Of a stretch of 64,000 nucleotides of DNA, positions 56,300 through 64,000 are shown one piece after another. Source of the stretch: Rhodobacterales bacterium LSUCC0031. GTDB taxonomy: Bacteria; Pseudomonadota; Alphaproteobacteria; Rhodobacterales; Rhodobacteraceae. Under the pieces are notes generated by a model. That model ran no database searches, was not told where the DNA came from, and worked only from the letters and a program-made list of their open reading frames with translations. The DNA is taken from contig WVSP01000004.1 of NCBI GenBank assembly GCA_015689735.1, forward strand, positions 1 through 64,000, written 5' to 3'. Each line of letters starts with the position of its first letter. Position 1 is the stretch's first letter. The translations under genes were made by a program, and so were the position numbers.

Positions 56300-57343
56300 A
56301 TGGCCGAAATCAGGATAAGGGGCGTTGCCAAGTCCTTTGGCGCATTCACAGCTCTGCACGAGATCGACCTGACGATCGCCGACCGCGAATTCATGGTGCT
56401 GCTCGGCGCCTCGGGCTGCGGCAAGACCACGCTCTTGCGCATCATCGCAGGGCTTGAAACTCCGTCAACAGGCGAGGTTTGGATCGGCGACCGCCGTGTT
56501 GACCATCTGTCACCGCGCGAACGCGGCATCGCGATGGTCTTTCAGAACTATGCCGTCTTTCCGCATTTGACGGTCTTTGAGAACATCGCCTTTGGTCTGC
56601 GGATGAAGAAACTCCCACAACCCGAGGTGACCCGCCGCGTTACCCGGACGGCGGAATTGATGCATATCGAACAACTCCTCAAGCGTTACTCGGGCCAGTT
56701 GTCAGGTGGCCAGCGTCAGCGCGTTGCCGTCGCACGCGCCTTGGCGATGGAGCCTGACGTCATCTTGATGGATGAGCCGCTCTCGAACCTTGATGCACTC
56801 TTGCGCATGGAAATGCGGGCGGAACTCAAGGGGGTCTTGGCCGCCTCCAAAACGACCACCATTTATGTCACCCATGATCAAGTCGAAGCAATGAGCATGG
56901 CCGACCGCATTTCGGTGATGAATGGGGGGCGCATCGTGCAGTCGGCCAATCCGGTCGAGGTTTATCGCAACCCCGCCGAACGTTTCGTAGGTTCCTTCAT
57001 CGGCAACCCGCCGATGAATTTCCTGCCTGCAACGCGGCTTGGTCCTGGCATGTGGGATGTGGCCGGTCAGCCCTTCGCCGGCCCCGCGCATAACCACGCG
57101 CAGATCGACTTTGCGATCCGCCCCGAGGATCTTACCCCCTCCGCGCAGGGCATCCCGGCAACCGTCCGCGTGGTCGAACCGCTAGGCCCCCATACGTTGG
57201 TCACGGCCGATGTCGCAGGCGCACTCTTCCGCGCGGTTCTTGATTCAAATACCCTTCCTCATCCGGGGGATCGCATCGCTTTCGCCCCGGTTGCCGACCG
57301 TATCCGCTGGTTTGATCCTGACACGCAGAAAGCCCTCAGATGA
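56300..57343 (+). CDS. Sugar ABC transporter ATP-binding protein, MalK/UgpC type
   Basis: The 347-residue ATPase has Walker A GASGCGKTT near residue 37, the signature LSGGQRQRVAVARAL, Walker B VILMDEPLSNLD and the C-terminal TOBE domain common to CUT1 ATPases. It energises the importer encoded just upstream. Its stop overlaps the start of the glycosidase gene by four bases, which links import to hydrolysis. Confidence 0.93.
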   Translation: MAEIRIRGVAKSFGAFTALHEIDLTIADREFMVLLGASGCGKTTLLRIIAGLETPSTGEVWIGDRRVDHLSPRERGIAMVFQNYAVFPHLTVFENIAFGLRMKKLPQPEVTRRVTRTAELMHIEQLLKRYSGQLSGGQRQRVAVARALAMEPDVILMDEPLSNLDALLRMEMRAELKGVLAASKTTTIYVTHDQVEAMSMADRISVMNGGRIVQSANPVEVYRNPAERFVGSFIGNPPMNFLPATRLGPGMWDVAGQPFAGPAHNHAQIDFAIRPEDLTPSAQGIPATVRVVEPLGPHTLVTADVAGALFRAVLDSNTLPHPGDRIAFAPVADRIRWFDPDTQKALR

Positions 57344-58599
57344 ACGCTCTCGCCCATGCCGCCATCGACATTCTCAAAGAAAACGACCGTGGCACCTATA
57401 CAGTTCCAACCAAGGGGCTTTACCCGTTCCAGTGGAACTGGGATTCGTGCCTGACCGCGCTTGGACAACGCCATTTCGACGAAAGCCGCGCTTGGACCGA
57501 GATCGAGACCCTTCTTGCCAATCAATGGCCTGACGGCATGGTGCCGCATATCGTGTTTCATCAACCCGATGACGGCTATTTCCCCGGCCCGGATATCTGG
57601 GCGACAGGGCGCCCGGTGCCAACATCTGGGATTACCCAGCCAGCTGTGGCGGGCTTTGCGCTACGGCGCCTGTTCGAACATGCGAAAGACCGTGCCGCCG
57701 CCGCCAAACGCGTGGCTGCCTTGCTCCCCAAGGTTGCGGCATGGCACCGCTGGTTCTACGATACCCGCGATCCGGCAGGCGAGGGTCTGGTCGCGATCAT
57801 TCATCCATGGGAGTCTGGACGCGACAATTCGATCGACTGGGACAGACCTTTCGCGCGGGTGCCAACCGAGGGCATCGCCCCCTATACCCGCCGCGACACC
57901 CAGCATGCAGATCCCGAACATCGCCCCACCAAGGAACAATATGATCGCTACCTGTGGCTGGTCGAACATTTCCGCGGCTTGGGGTGGGACAATCGCAAGC
58001 TGCATGACGCCTCGCCGTTTCGGGTCGTCGATCCGGGCTTCAATGCCATCTTGATCCGCTCGGCGGCAGATCTGGCCGCACTGGCCCAAGAAATGGGCCA
58101 ATTCGACATCGCAGGGGAAAACCAAGCGTTTGCAAACCGTGGCGTTGCCGCGATGGAACGGCTTTGGTCCGATGCGCATGGGCAATATCTGTGCTATGAT
58201 CGTGTGGCTGGGGAATTGATCGACAGCCGCTCCATCGGCGGGTTGTTGGCGGCCTTTGCCCCGATCCCCACCGCACGCGCTGCCCGCATCGCCGACACGA
58301 TCGCCGCCCAGGCCAGCAGGTTCGGCGTCGCCTCACATGCGCCCGACGATCCGCGCTTTCAAGCCAAGCGCTATTGGCGCGGGCCAGCGTGGCTCGTGGT
58401 CAATTACATGATCGGCGATGGGCTTGCACGGGCAGGCCTTGCCGATGCCGCCGAGGCGATCACCCGCACCTCGCTCGACCTGATCAGGATCTCGGGGTTT
58501 GCAGAATATTATGACCCCCATACCGGAGAGCCGCTTGGCGGCGGCCGCTTCACATGGACCGCGGCCATGGTGCTCGAGTTTCTGGCCATGGAAGCCTGA
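57340..58599 (+). CDS. MGH1-type (GH63-like) glycoside hydrolase
   Basis: The 419-residue cytoplasmic protein is an (alpha/alpha)6-barrel hydrolase of the mannosylglycerate/glucosylglycerate hydrolase group. Motifs are QWNWDSCLTALG at 31-42, HPWESGRDNSIDWD at 155-168 with Asp162 the likely general acid, YWRGPAWLVVNYM near 347, and EYYDPHTGEPLGG near 389 with the expected general base. Length matches bacterial mannosylglycerate hydrolases. The natural substrate here is probably a small glycoside brought in by the ABC importer. Confidence 0.8.
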   Translation: MNALAHAAIDILKENDRGTYTVPTKGLYPFQWNWDSCLTALGQRHFDESRAWTEIETLLANQWPDGMVPHIVFHQPDDGYFPGPDIWATGRPVPTSGITQPAVAGFALRRLFEHAKDRAAAAKRVAALLPKVAAWHRWFYDTRDPAGEGLVAIIHPWESGRDNSIDWDRPFARVPTEGIAPYTRRDTQHADPEHRPTKEQYDRYLWLVEHFRGLGWDNRKLHDASPFRVVDPGFNAILIRSAADLAALAQEMGQFDIAGENQAFANRGVAAMERLWSDAHGQYLCYDRVAGELIDSRSIGGLLAAFAPIPTARAARIADTIAAQASRFGVASHAPDDPRFQAKRYWRGPAWLVVNYMIGDGLARAGLADAAEAITRTSLDLIRISGFAEYYDPHTGEPLGGGRFTWTAAMVLEFLAMEA

Positions 58600-58601
58600 G
58601 C

Positions 58602-59285
58602 ATGCGGATCTTGGCACTCGGCGCGCATCCGGATGACCTCGAGATCTATGCCTGGGGTAGCCTGTGCGCTTGGGCCGCGATGGGGGCCGAGCTTGTTTTG
58701 GCTATCGCGACCGATGGCGCGGCTGGGGGGCGCATGCCACCGGAAAAACTGGTGCAGCGCCGTACCGCTGAGGCAATGGCCGCTGCAACAGCGCTTGGTC
58801 AACATCCGGTGTTCTTGGGTTTCGCCGATGGCGGCCTGTCCACCGAGCCACATTTGCTGTCCCGCCTGATCGCACTCATCGCTGAAACGGCACCTGACCT
58901 TGTGATCAGTCACGCGCCCAATGACTACCACGCCGATCATCGCGCCTTGTCGATGGCCGCCAACCAAGCTTGCGGTTTCTCTGTGCCATTCATGGAGATG
59001 GACACGATGGGTGGCACAGGTTTTTCACCCAATATTTGGATTGATATCGGCCCCTATTGGGCAGCGAAATGCACCGCGATCCGCTGCCATGAAAGCCAAG
59101 ACCCCGAGCGCTTTGTGACAATGGCCAACCGGCAAGCCGCCTTTCGCGCAGGGCAGGCAAATGGGCTGAACGATCACCGCGCCGAGGCGTTTCGCTTCGA
59201 GCCCCGTTTCCCATTTGCGGATATTCGGGCATTGCTGCCACCCGCGCCGGCTTTGCGAGCAATCGGGCATCGCGGAAAATCCTGA
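58602..59285 (+). CDS. PIG-L family deacetylase
   Basis: The 227-residue protein begins MRILALGAHPDDLEIYAWGS with the zinc-binding HPDD motif (His9, Asp11, Asp12) and has the second His set in NDYHADHRALS. PIG-L/LmbE enzymes remove N-acetyl groups from GlcNAc-containing molecules (GlcNAc-PI, mycothiol, bacillithiol, chitobiose). It starts 2 bases after the glycosidase gene. Its presence suggests that the imported glycoside carries an N-acetylated hexosamine. Confidence 0.88.
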   Translation: MRILALGAHPDDLEIYAWGSLCAWAAMGAELVLAIATDGAAGGRMPPEKLVQRRTAEAMAAATALGQHPVFLGFADGGLSTEPHLLSRLIALIAETAPDLVISHAPNDYHADHRALSMAANQACGFSVPFMEMDTMGGTGFSPNIWIDIGPYWAAKCTAIRCHESQDPERFVTMANRQAAFRAGQANGLNDHRAEAFRFEPRFPFADIRALLPPAPALRAIGHRGKS

Positions 59286-59360
59286 CGATTTTGTCCGATA
59301 CGTCGCGGCGCCAAGCCAGAAGATTTCAACCAGTTGGATGTGCGGTGACCACGCAGCCGG

Positions 59361-60119
59361 TCATGGACGCTCAAGGTGGTAGTCACCGCCATGGCGCAAA
59401 TCGGATGCAGCGGCGGCGTCAAGTAAGACCGTTGCGTAACGATGACCTTGAAGTGCCGAGGCCGGGCAACCCGTGCTCACTGGACCCTCGATCATGGCTG
59501 CGACAGCTGCGGCCTTGGCACGACCTGTCGCGAGCAACAGACACCTGCGCGCATCCAAGATTGTCGCAATTCCCATGGTGATGGCAAAGCGGGGGACATC
59601 GTCCTCGCTATGAAAGAGTAGCTGGTTCGCTGCTCGTGTCGATGCGGCCAGTGCCTTGACACATGTGCGCGATGCAAGGCGAGAACCCGGCTCGTTAAAG
59701 CCGATATGGCCGTTTTTGCCGATGCCAAGTAATTGCAGGTCTATGCCGCCTGCTGCGCGGATCATTGCCTCGTAGCGTAAAGCCTCGGCGGCGGGATCGG
59801 GGGCATCGCCGCGTGGCAGATGCCCGCGCTGGATGTCCATATCCGTCGGCGTGAACAACGCCGTAGCCATGAAAGCATGGAAGGAGCGCGGATGGTCCGG
59901 GCCAAGCCCGATATACTCATCGAGATTGAAACTGGTGACCCCCGCAAAAGACACAAGTCCATCACGATAACGGCGCACAAGTTCGTCATAGAGCGGGACC
60001 ATTGTCTGCCCGGTGGCTAGACCAAGCACCGTATCGGGCATGACTGCCAAATGATCCACCAAGAGATCAGCCGCATAGTCGATCACCTCTGCTGGCTGTG
60101 GGAGGATGCAGACCTTCAT
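59361..60119 (-). CDS. nagB: Glucosamine-6-phosphate deaminase
   Basis: The 252-residue enzyme converts glucosamine-6-phosphate to fructose-6-phosphate and ammonia. Recognisable parts are GLATGQTMVPLYDEL near residue 33, the catalytic Asp in SFNLDEYIGL and the His/Glu pair in GIGKNGHIGFNEPGS. The ATG at 60119 gives the usual family start. It faces the PIG-L gene tail-to-tail, 75 bases apart. No amino-sugar kinase is seen, so the phosphorylated substrate must come from elsewhere. An IS remnant lies 148 bases upstream of it. Confidence 0.92.
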   Translation of the reverse strand: MKVCILPQPAEVIDYAADLLVDHLAVMPDTVLGLATGQTMVPLYDELVRRYRDGLVSFAGVTSFNLDEYIGLGPDHPRSFHAFMATALFTPTDMDIQRGHLPRGDAPDPAAEALRYEAMIRAAGGIDLQLLGIGKNGHIGFNEPGSRLASRTCVKALAASTRAANQLLFHSEDDVPRFAITMGIATILDARRCLLLATGRAKAAAVAAMIEGPVSTGCPASALQGHRYATVLLDAAAASDLRHGGDYHLERP

Positions 60120-60320
60120 GTCTTCTGTCCAAAGGGCTCGGGCGCGAAAATCGAATGTTGCGGCCACGCATGGATTTGGCATGCGCAGATATCGCCAGAC
60201 ATATCAACGGCAATCAAACGCGCCAAGGCTGTGACCTCTCCTCCGGCATCGCAATCTACATCCCCCGTGAACCGCGCCGGGTTTGCCGGAGACGCCAACT
60301 CGTGAGAAGGATGGAGCATC

Positions 60321-60620
60321 ATGAGCAAGACAACGAACACGTGTTCCCCTGAAGTGCGCGATCGCGCCGTGCGGCTGGTCCTTGATACGGAAGGTCAGCA
60401 CGGGTCCCGCTGGAACGCGATCACCTCGATTGCTGCAAAGGTCGGCTGTGCGCCCAATGTGCCGAACGATTGGGTCAAACGGGCCGAGGTAAACAGCGGC
60501 CAACGCGCGGGCATTCCCAGCGAGATGGCTGAGAAGAGGGAGCCTTTGTCGGCCATTGGTCCGAGGATAATGACAAGCGCGTATTTTGCGATGACGGAAA
60601 TCGACCGCAGGTCGAAGTAA
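60321..60620 (+). pseudogene. IS3-family OrfA remnant
   Basis: The 99-residue frame starts MSKTTNTCSPEVRDRAVRLV and ends with SAYFAMTEIDRRSK, both typical of IS3-family OrfA with its helix-turn-helix. The leucine-zipper segment between about residues 73 and 86 is missing and replaced by unrelated sequence, so the product should not work. Its stop overlaps an ATG at 60620, the place where OrfB begins. Confidence 0.78.
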
Positions 60621-61168
60621 TGGTGGGTTTCATTGACGCGCACCGCAGTGCGCATAGGGGCAAACCATTGTTGCGCCATTGGTCCGAGCGACAATGGTGG
60701 CCCGATCTGCAAGGTGCTGCCGATCGCCCCATCTATTACCGGGCAGGCGAATTGCGCAGCAATTCTGCCGAGAGGGCACCTACTACGATCATCTGGCCAA
60801 GCAGGCGGACCCAGCCCGGCTGTCTCATCGTGCGCGACGGGACGAGGCACTGCGCCCTGAGATCCGACGTGTCTTCGAGGAGAGCTGGCGCGTTTACGGC
60901 GTTCGCAAGGTCTGGCATCAGCTGGGCCGTGAGGGCTTTGACGTCGCACGTTTTCGCCTTGGCCGAAACAAGCAACAGCTTGTTCAAGGCAGAAGTTATC
61001 CATCGTCGTGGCCCGTGGCGCAGTTTCGAGGCCGTCGAATATGCCACCCTTGCATGGGTCGATTGGTTCAACGACCGCCGCCTGATCGAGCTGGTCGGGA
61101 ACATTCCACGAGCAGAGGCAGATGCCAACTTCTGTCCCACTCTGGAAACTGAACCCATGGCCGCGTAA
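60620..61168 (+). pseudogene. IS3-family OrfB (transposase) remnant
   Basis: OrfB pieces appear in different frames: VGFIDAHRSAHR at 60620, ICKVLPIAP near 60705, ARLSHRARRDEALRPEIRRV then FEESWRVYGVRKVWHQLG near 60810-60930, and SNSLFKAEVIHRRGPWRSFE near 60975 to the end. The central DDE catalytic core is deleted. An interruption of about 45 bases splits the first two parts. A 14-base direct repeat GCCATTGGTCCGAG occurs at 60552 and 60675. Confidence 0.78.
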
Positions 61169-61206
61169 CTCACCGAAATCAGCCCCGGCAAAGGCGGCGC
61201 GGTTCA

Positions 61207-61884
61207 AACGAACTTGTCGAGTAGATCATAAACGCGGTGGACTTTATCCGCTCAATTCGCGTCGAGTTGCTTCCGTAGGTCGGCCCTGATGACTGAGTTG
61301 CGAATAATTTTGATGGTCTTCCGGTGAACGATACACGGTTCGGTCAAGACCTGACCACGGTTCGCGGGATGATGTCCGTGGTTCTTTTCGATAACGCCGC
61401 AGCTTTGCGGATGCTTGCCAGCGGCGGCCCGGGACGGCCTCACAGTAGTCGCGCTGCACAACCAAACATCGATAGATTCTTGAGAGTTCACCAAATCTGC
61501 GCCGTCATAAGGTCCAGAGAATATCGACCGTTAGAGACCGATTGCCAGCCTCCTGATCCTGGAGGCGTTGCGCAGTACCTCTCGCGGAACCTTCGCAGAC
61601 AAAGGAAAACCGGCCGAAGCCGGATGGGGAGTACGCTTTCGCGGGGGAAAATGGCGGAGACGAAGTCCGTTAAACCACTCGCCCTTCTACTTGAGATTAC
61701 ACATTTTTCTAATTGATTTTCAGTTATTTAGATTATGTTCTAAAGTGAAACTGTTCGCAGATGTCCGTCGATATTCGTTGACAGCCCCTAAATTTTAGGG
61801 GCTGATTAGGGGCTGAAACAAGGGATGGATGCGCGGCACGGCAGGTGCCGATCCCGCCTTCCGATCAACCGATAGGACCCGATT
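61207..61884. other. Gene-poor junction between IS remnant and integrase
   Basis: This 678-base stretch has no protein gene I can support. Short open frames on both strands show no recognised family, though part of 61244-61494 could be an old transposase fragment. The last 200 bases become clearly richer in A/T, and the repeats before the integrase gene lie at 61783-61816. No tRNA gene is seen. Confidence 0.55.
61783..61816. repeat. Integrase-proximal direct and inverted repeats
   Basis: Two perfect tandem copies of TTAGGGGCTGA (61795-61805 and 61806-61816) are preceded by AGCCCCTAAA (61783-61792), the inverse of the first copy extended by one base each side. The group lies 70-100 bases before the integrase start. 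It resembles arm-type sites for the integrase or sites for an excisionase; an attachment core could be near. Confidence 0.65.
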
Positions 61885-63150
61885 ATGCCCAAGGGACTGC
61901 ACCGCCTGACCGTTAAGGAAGCCGAGAATGCGCCGAGAGGCTCCGTCCTCAATGACGGCGGCGGCCTCTCACTGAGAGCGGGCGCACAGGGCAATCGGCG
62001 ATGGGTGTTCCGGTTCAGCTTGAAGGGCCAACCGCAGAGGGAAATGGGCATGGGCGCCTTCCCTGCCACCACGCTCGCCCAAGCGCGCCAGAAGGCGGCA
62101 GCAGCGCGGGAGCTGATTGGCCAAGGGATTGACCCCATCGAGGCAGCGGCACGGGATGCCGCAGCTGCACGCGCAAAGTTGGATGCCGAAGCAGCGGAGG
62201 TCACGACCTTCGGTCGATACGCCGAAGAGATTTTCCTGCCCACTGTCCTGCCCAACTTCAGCAATGCAGCGCACATCCAGCAGTGGAGGGCCACATTCCA
62301 AACGCATGCCTCCAGCATAAGTGACATTCCGCTCACCGACATCACCCGCGAGCATATCTTGGGGGTGTTGAAGCCGATCTGGGTCGCCAAGAGCGTTACC
62401 GCGAGCCGCAGCCGGGAGCGTATTGAACGGCTGTTCAGCCATGCAATCCAGAACGGGTTTTTCAGCGGCGACAATCCAGCTGCTTGGGTGCTGTTCAATG
62501 CCACACTGCCGGCACCCCGCAAGCTCACCCGTGGCCATCACGCCAGCATTCCGCACGATGAGATCGCCCTCTTTATAGAAAAGCTACGAGGGCGGCAGTC
62601 TGAGAGTACCGCGGCTCTAATGCTTGAATGGATCGTACTGTCTGCATGTCGAACAGGTGAAGCACGCTTCGCGACATGGGCCGAGGTGGACCTCGAAAGA
62701 ATGGTTTGGGCTGTGCCAGCCGCGCGCATGAAGATGCGGCGTGACCATGTCGTACCAATTACCGCGCGGATGCTTGAGGTTCTCTTGGAAGCCAAAAAGC
62801 GCCTCGGACGCCCCCACACCCCCAGCGATTGGCTGTTCCCCGGACCTCGGATTATCAAACCGCTGAGTGAGATGGCCGGCCTTCAGCAGCTGACGCGCAT
62901 GGGGTACGGCCAATTCACGGTGCATGGAATGAGGGCCACATTTAAGGGCTGGGCTGCAACCTCCAGCGAGTTCCCCCGCGAACTGATAGAGGAACAGCTC
63001 GCGCACCAGCTCGGAACGGTGGAGCGGGCATACATGCGGGTCCATGCGGTGGAGCGCAGGCGTGCAATGATGGAAGCATGGGCCGCGCACCTTTCGGGAC
63101 ACGCCGCGGTCTCAAACGCCGACAACGTACTTCAGCTTCGTTCGCGTTGA
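61885..63150 (+). CDS. Tyrosine-type site-specific integrase (P4-like)
   Basis: The 421-residue protein has an N-terminal DUF4102-type arm-binding domain (LTVKEAENAP, LSLRAGAQGNRRWVFRFSLK), a core-binding domain and a C-terminal catalytic domain. Catalytic residues are Arg in SACRTGEARFATW, His-x-x-Arg in VHGMRATFKGWA, His in EEQLAHQLG and the Tyr in ERAYMR. It appears intact and should integrate a genomic island or prophage. The unknown and excisionase-like genes follow on the same strand. Confidence 0.93.
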   Translation: MPKGLHRLTVKEAENAPRGSVLNDGGGLSLRAGAQGNRRWVFRFSLKGQPQREMGMGAFPATTLAQARQKAAAARELIGQGIDPIEAAARDAAAARAKLDAEAAEVTTFGRYAEEIFLPTVLPNFSNAAHIQQWRATFQTHASSISDIPLTDITREHILGVLKPIWVAKSVTASRSRERIERLFSHAIQNGFFSGDNPAAWVLFNATLPAPRKLTRGHHASIPHDEIALFIEKLRGRQSESTAALMLEWIVLSACRTGEARFATWAEVDLERMVWAVPAARMKMRRDHVVPITARMLEVLLEAKKRLGRPHTPSDWLFPGPRIIKPLSEMAGLQQLTRMGYGQFTVHGMRATFKGWAATSSEFPRELIEEQLAHQLGTVERAYMRVHAVERRRAMMEAWAAHLSGHAAVSNADNVLQLRSR

Positions 63151-63159
63151 GATCGCGTC

Positions 63160-63741
63160 ATGACGATGCCAAAGAGCTTCCAAGACGAACTGAGCAACCT
63201 CGACGAGTTATGGCTTGGCCGGCAAGCTGAGAACCAGTCACCTGAAGAACTGGCGGCTGAGGTAATCGGATACATTCTTGCCCGAGAGCAATTGCGCCAC
63301 CGCGTCAAGCCGGACACGCCAGCTTCAGCTGCAATAGACCAACGAACGCTTGCGATACTGGAAAAGCCAGACATGCTCGATCCAGCCCATTCTGTGTTCG
63401 AGGTCTTTATCCGACGGCTTTCACGGCACCCAGCAGATGCTATTCAGTATCTTACCAAACATGTTGAAGACCGGAGCGCAAAACTATCAAAAATTGCCCA
63501 GAACCCTCGTCCAAAAAGGCGAGATGAGATCATGGTGGCAATCTTTGATTGCCTGGAAGGCAACCCATCGGCGACCGCCAAAGAGGTCGGGGCATATCTC
63601 CGTGTCCATCCCAACATCCAATTGAGCGACGGTATCTACCGCCACGAGGGCGACGCTTCCACCATGCGCGAAGGGCTTTTAGATAAACGTGTATCTTCGG
63701 CAAGAAAAAGCTTAAGAAAATTTCGGGCTAACGGCCGTTAG
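63160..63741 (+). CDS. Unknown protein of the integrative element
   Basis: The 193-residue protein is rich in charged residues and mainly helical, without signal peptide or membrane segments. The part around residues 128-160 (MVAIFDCLEGNPSATAKEVGAYLR) looks like a helix-turn-helix, and the C terminus is strongly basic (ARKSLRKFRANGR), so DNA binding is plausible. I do not recognise the family. It starts 10 bases after the integrase stop. Base composition is lower in G/C than the chromosome to the left. Confidence 0.7.
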   Translation: MTMPKSFQDELSNLDELWLGRQAENQSPEELAAEVIGYILAREQLRHRVKPDTPASAAIDQRTLAILEKPDMLDPAHSVFEVFIRRLSRHPADAIQYLTKHVEDRSAKLSKIAQNPRPKRRDEIMVAIFDCLEGNPSATAKEVGAYLRVHPNIQLSDGIYRHEGDASTMREGLLDKRVSSARKSLRKFRANGR

Positions 63742-63790
63742 CACGATTTCATTACCGTTAGCACGTCCTCGTTCACTTGCGAATGAGGAC
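63728..63790. promoter_or_regulatory. Palindrome, direct repeats and hairpin before the excisionase-like gene
   Basis: CTAACGGCCGTTAG (63728-63741) is a perfect palindrome that includes the upstream stop codon. CCGTTAGCACG occurs at 63735 and again at 63755, 20 bases apart. A stem GTCCTC/GAGGAC (63765-63790) then sequesters the GAGGA ribosome-binding site of the next gene. This layout suggests control by a repressor and by mRNA structure. Confidence 0.6.
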
Positions 63791-63794
63791 GAAC

Positions 63795-63998
63795 ATGCGC
63801 GAAAAACTTCCGCCCCCGAAACTGGCCTTCGGCATTAATGAGGCCGCTCACTCCCTGAGCGTGGGCCGAACGAAAATCTACTGTCTCATCAACGAAGGCG
63901 TTCTTAGGTCCATCAAGATCGGGGGGAGGCGCCTCGTTTGTGCCGAAAGCCTACACCAGTTGCTGAAAGCTAAGCAGCCGGGGTGCGCCAATGACTAA
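63795..63998 (+). CDS. Excisionase-like helix-turn-helix protein
   Basis: The 67-residue protein is a small MerR-like/excisionase-type DNA-binding protein. FGINEAAHSLSVGRTKIYCL forms the helix-turn-helix, followed by the wing IKIGGRRLV. Proteins of this kind act as recombination directionality factors or as regulators in integrative elements. GAGGA five bases before the ATG at 63795 sets the start; TTG and ATG codons upstream lie in the hairpin. Confidence 0.83.
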   Translation: MREKLPPPKLAFGINEAAHSLSVGRTKIYCLINEGVLRSIKIGGRRLVCAESLHQLLKAKQPGCAND

Positions 63999-64000
63999 AG
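63991..64000 (+). CDS. Possible start of the next element gene (cut by window edge)
   Basis: An ATG at 63991 (ATG ACT AAA) overlaps the end of the excisionase-like gene by eight bases, with GGGG upstream. In such elements a replication or primase gene often follows with this kind of overlap. Only three codons are visible, so the call is a guess. Confidence 0.25.

Larger units (their letters stand above)
60268..61206 (+). mobile_element. Decayed IS3-family insertion sequence with both inverted repeats
   Basis: The left end TGAACCGCGCCGGGTTTGCC (60268 on) matches the inverted right end, which reads TGAACCGCGCCGCCTTTGCC from 61206 leftward; only two of twenty positions differ. The 939-base element is shorter than intact members (about 1.2-1.3 kb) because the transposase genes carry deletions. 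The flanking triplets CCG and AAC do not match, so no target duplication is left. Confidence 0.82.

Noticed and set aside
61244-61716. Short frames on both strands between the IS remnant and the integrase
   Set aside because: No family pattern, no ribosome-binding site and mutually overlapping. At most they are transposase debris.

Overview
The window reads as chromosome of a high-GC alphaproteobacterium of the Rhodobacteraceae/Roseobacteraceae type. The support is a CcrM adenine methyltransferase with GANTC sites, a TrcR (DUF1013) cell-cycle regulator, a COQ9 protein, the 46-residue subunit IV of aa3 oxidase, an S21 gene, and several TRAP and branched-chain-type ABC transporters. The species cannot be named from sequence alone. 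Gene density is high, most operons use 1 or 4 base stop/start overlaps, and long antisense open frames are common because of the base composition.

Layout. Positions 1-22,460 are mostly housekeeping: the 5' end of tuf, parC, a cobalamin adenosyltransferase, RNase T2, TrcR, a TetR/metallo-hydrolase pair, a clpS-rsmC-like-SDR operon, a HAD phosphatase with a CDP-alcohol phosphotransferase, COQ9, rpsU, cytochrome oxidase subunit IV, an acyl-CoA dehydrogenase, a Sua5-type tRNA modification enzyme, ccrM, rnhB and three small envelope or unknown proteins. One of the last group appears to be a membrane-anchored winged-helix protein.

Positions 22,461-30,298 hold a sulfite-dehydrogenase-like (SoeABC-like) molybdenum enzyme operon. 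An alpha/beta hydrolase gene and a six-unit hairpin array lie inside it, and a divergent F420-dehydrogenase-beta-like iron-sulfur protein lies beside it. Positions 30,304-38,937 (minus strand) are a seven-gene operon with a complete branched-chain-type ABC importer between a fatty-acyl-CoA-ligase-like gene and a phenylacetate-CoA-ligase-like gene. A PAS hybrid histidine kinase and an OmpR-type regulator are divergent from it, with a tandem 10-base repeat in the shared promoter region. A lone MFS transporter follows.

Positions 43,340-51,752 form a carboxylate or acid-sugar catabolic locus: a TRAP transporter on one side; on the other, a rhamnonate-dehydratase-like enolase-superfamily enzyme, a DapA-family enzyme with an altered active site, a GntR regulator, a PdxA2-like dehydrogenase and a ketoglutarate-semialdehyde-type dehydrogenase. 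A 17-base inverted repeat lies between the two arms. Positions 52,105-60,119 form a second sugar locus: LacI regulator, ABC importer, a mannosylglycerate-hydrolase-type (GH63-like) glycosidase, a PIG-L deacetylase and a convergent NagB-type deaminase. This combination suggests use of an N-acetylated hexosamine glycoside and is the best candidate here for an undescribed pathway.

Positions 60,268-64,000 are accessory DNA: a decayed IS3-family element with both inverted repeats, about 0.7 kb without a convincing gene, then the integrase end of an integrative element (integrase, unknown protein, excisionase-like protein) that runs off the window. Short dispersed repeats and G/C-rich hairpin arrays recur between genes from about 1 kb to 27 kb.
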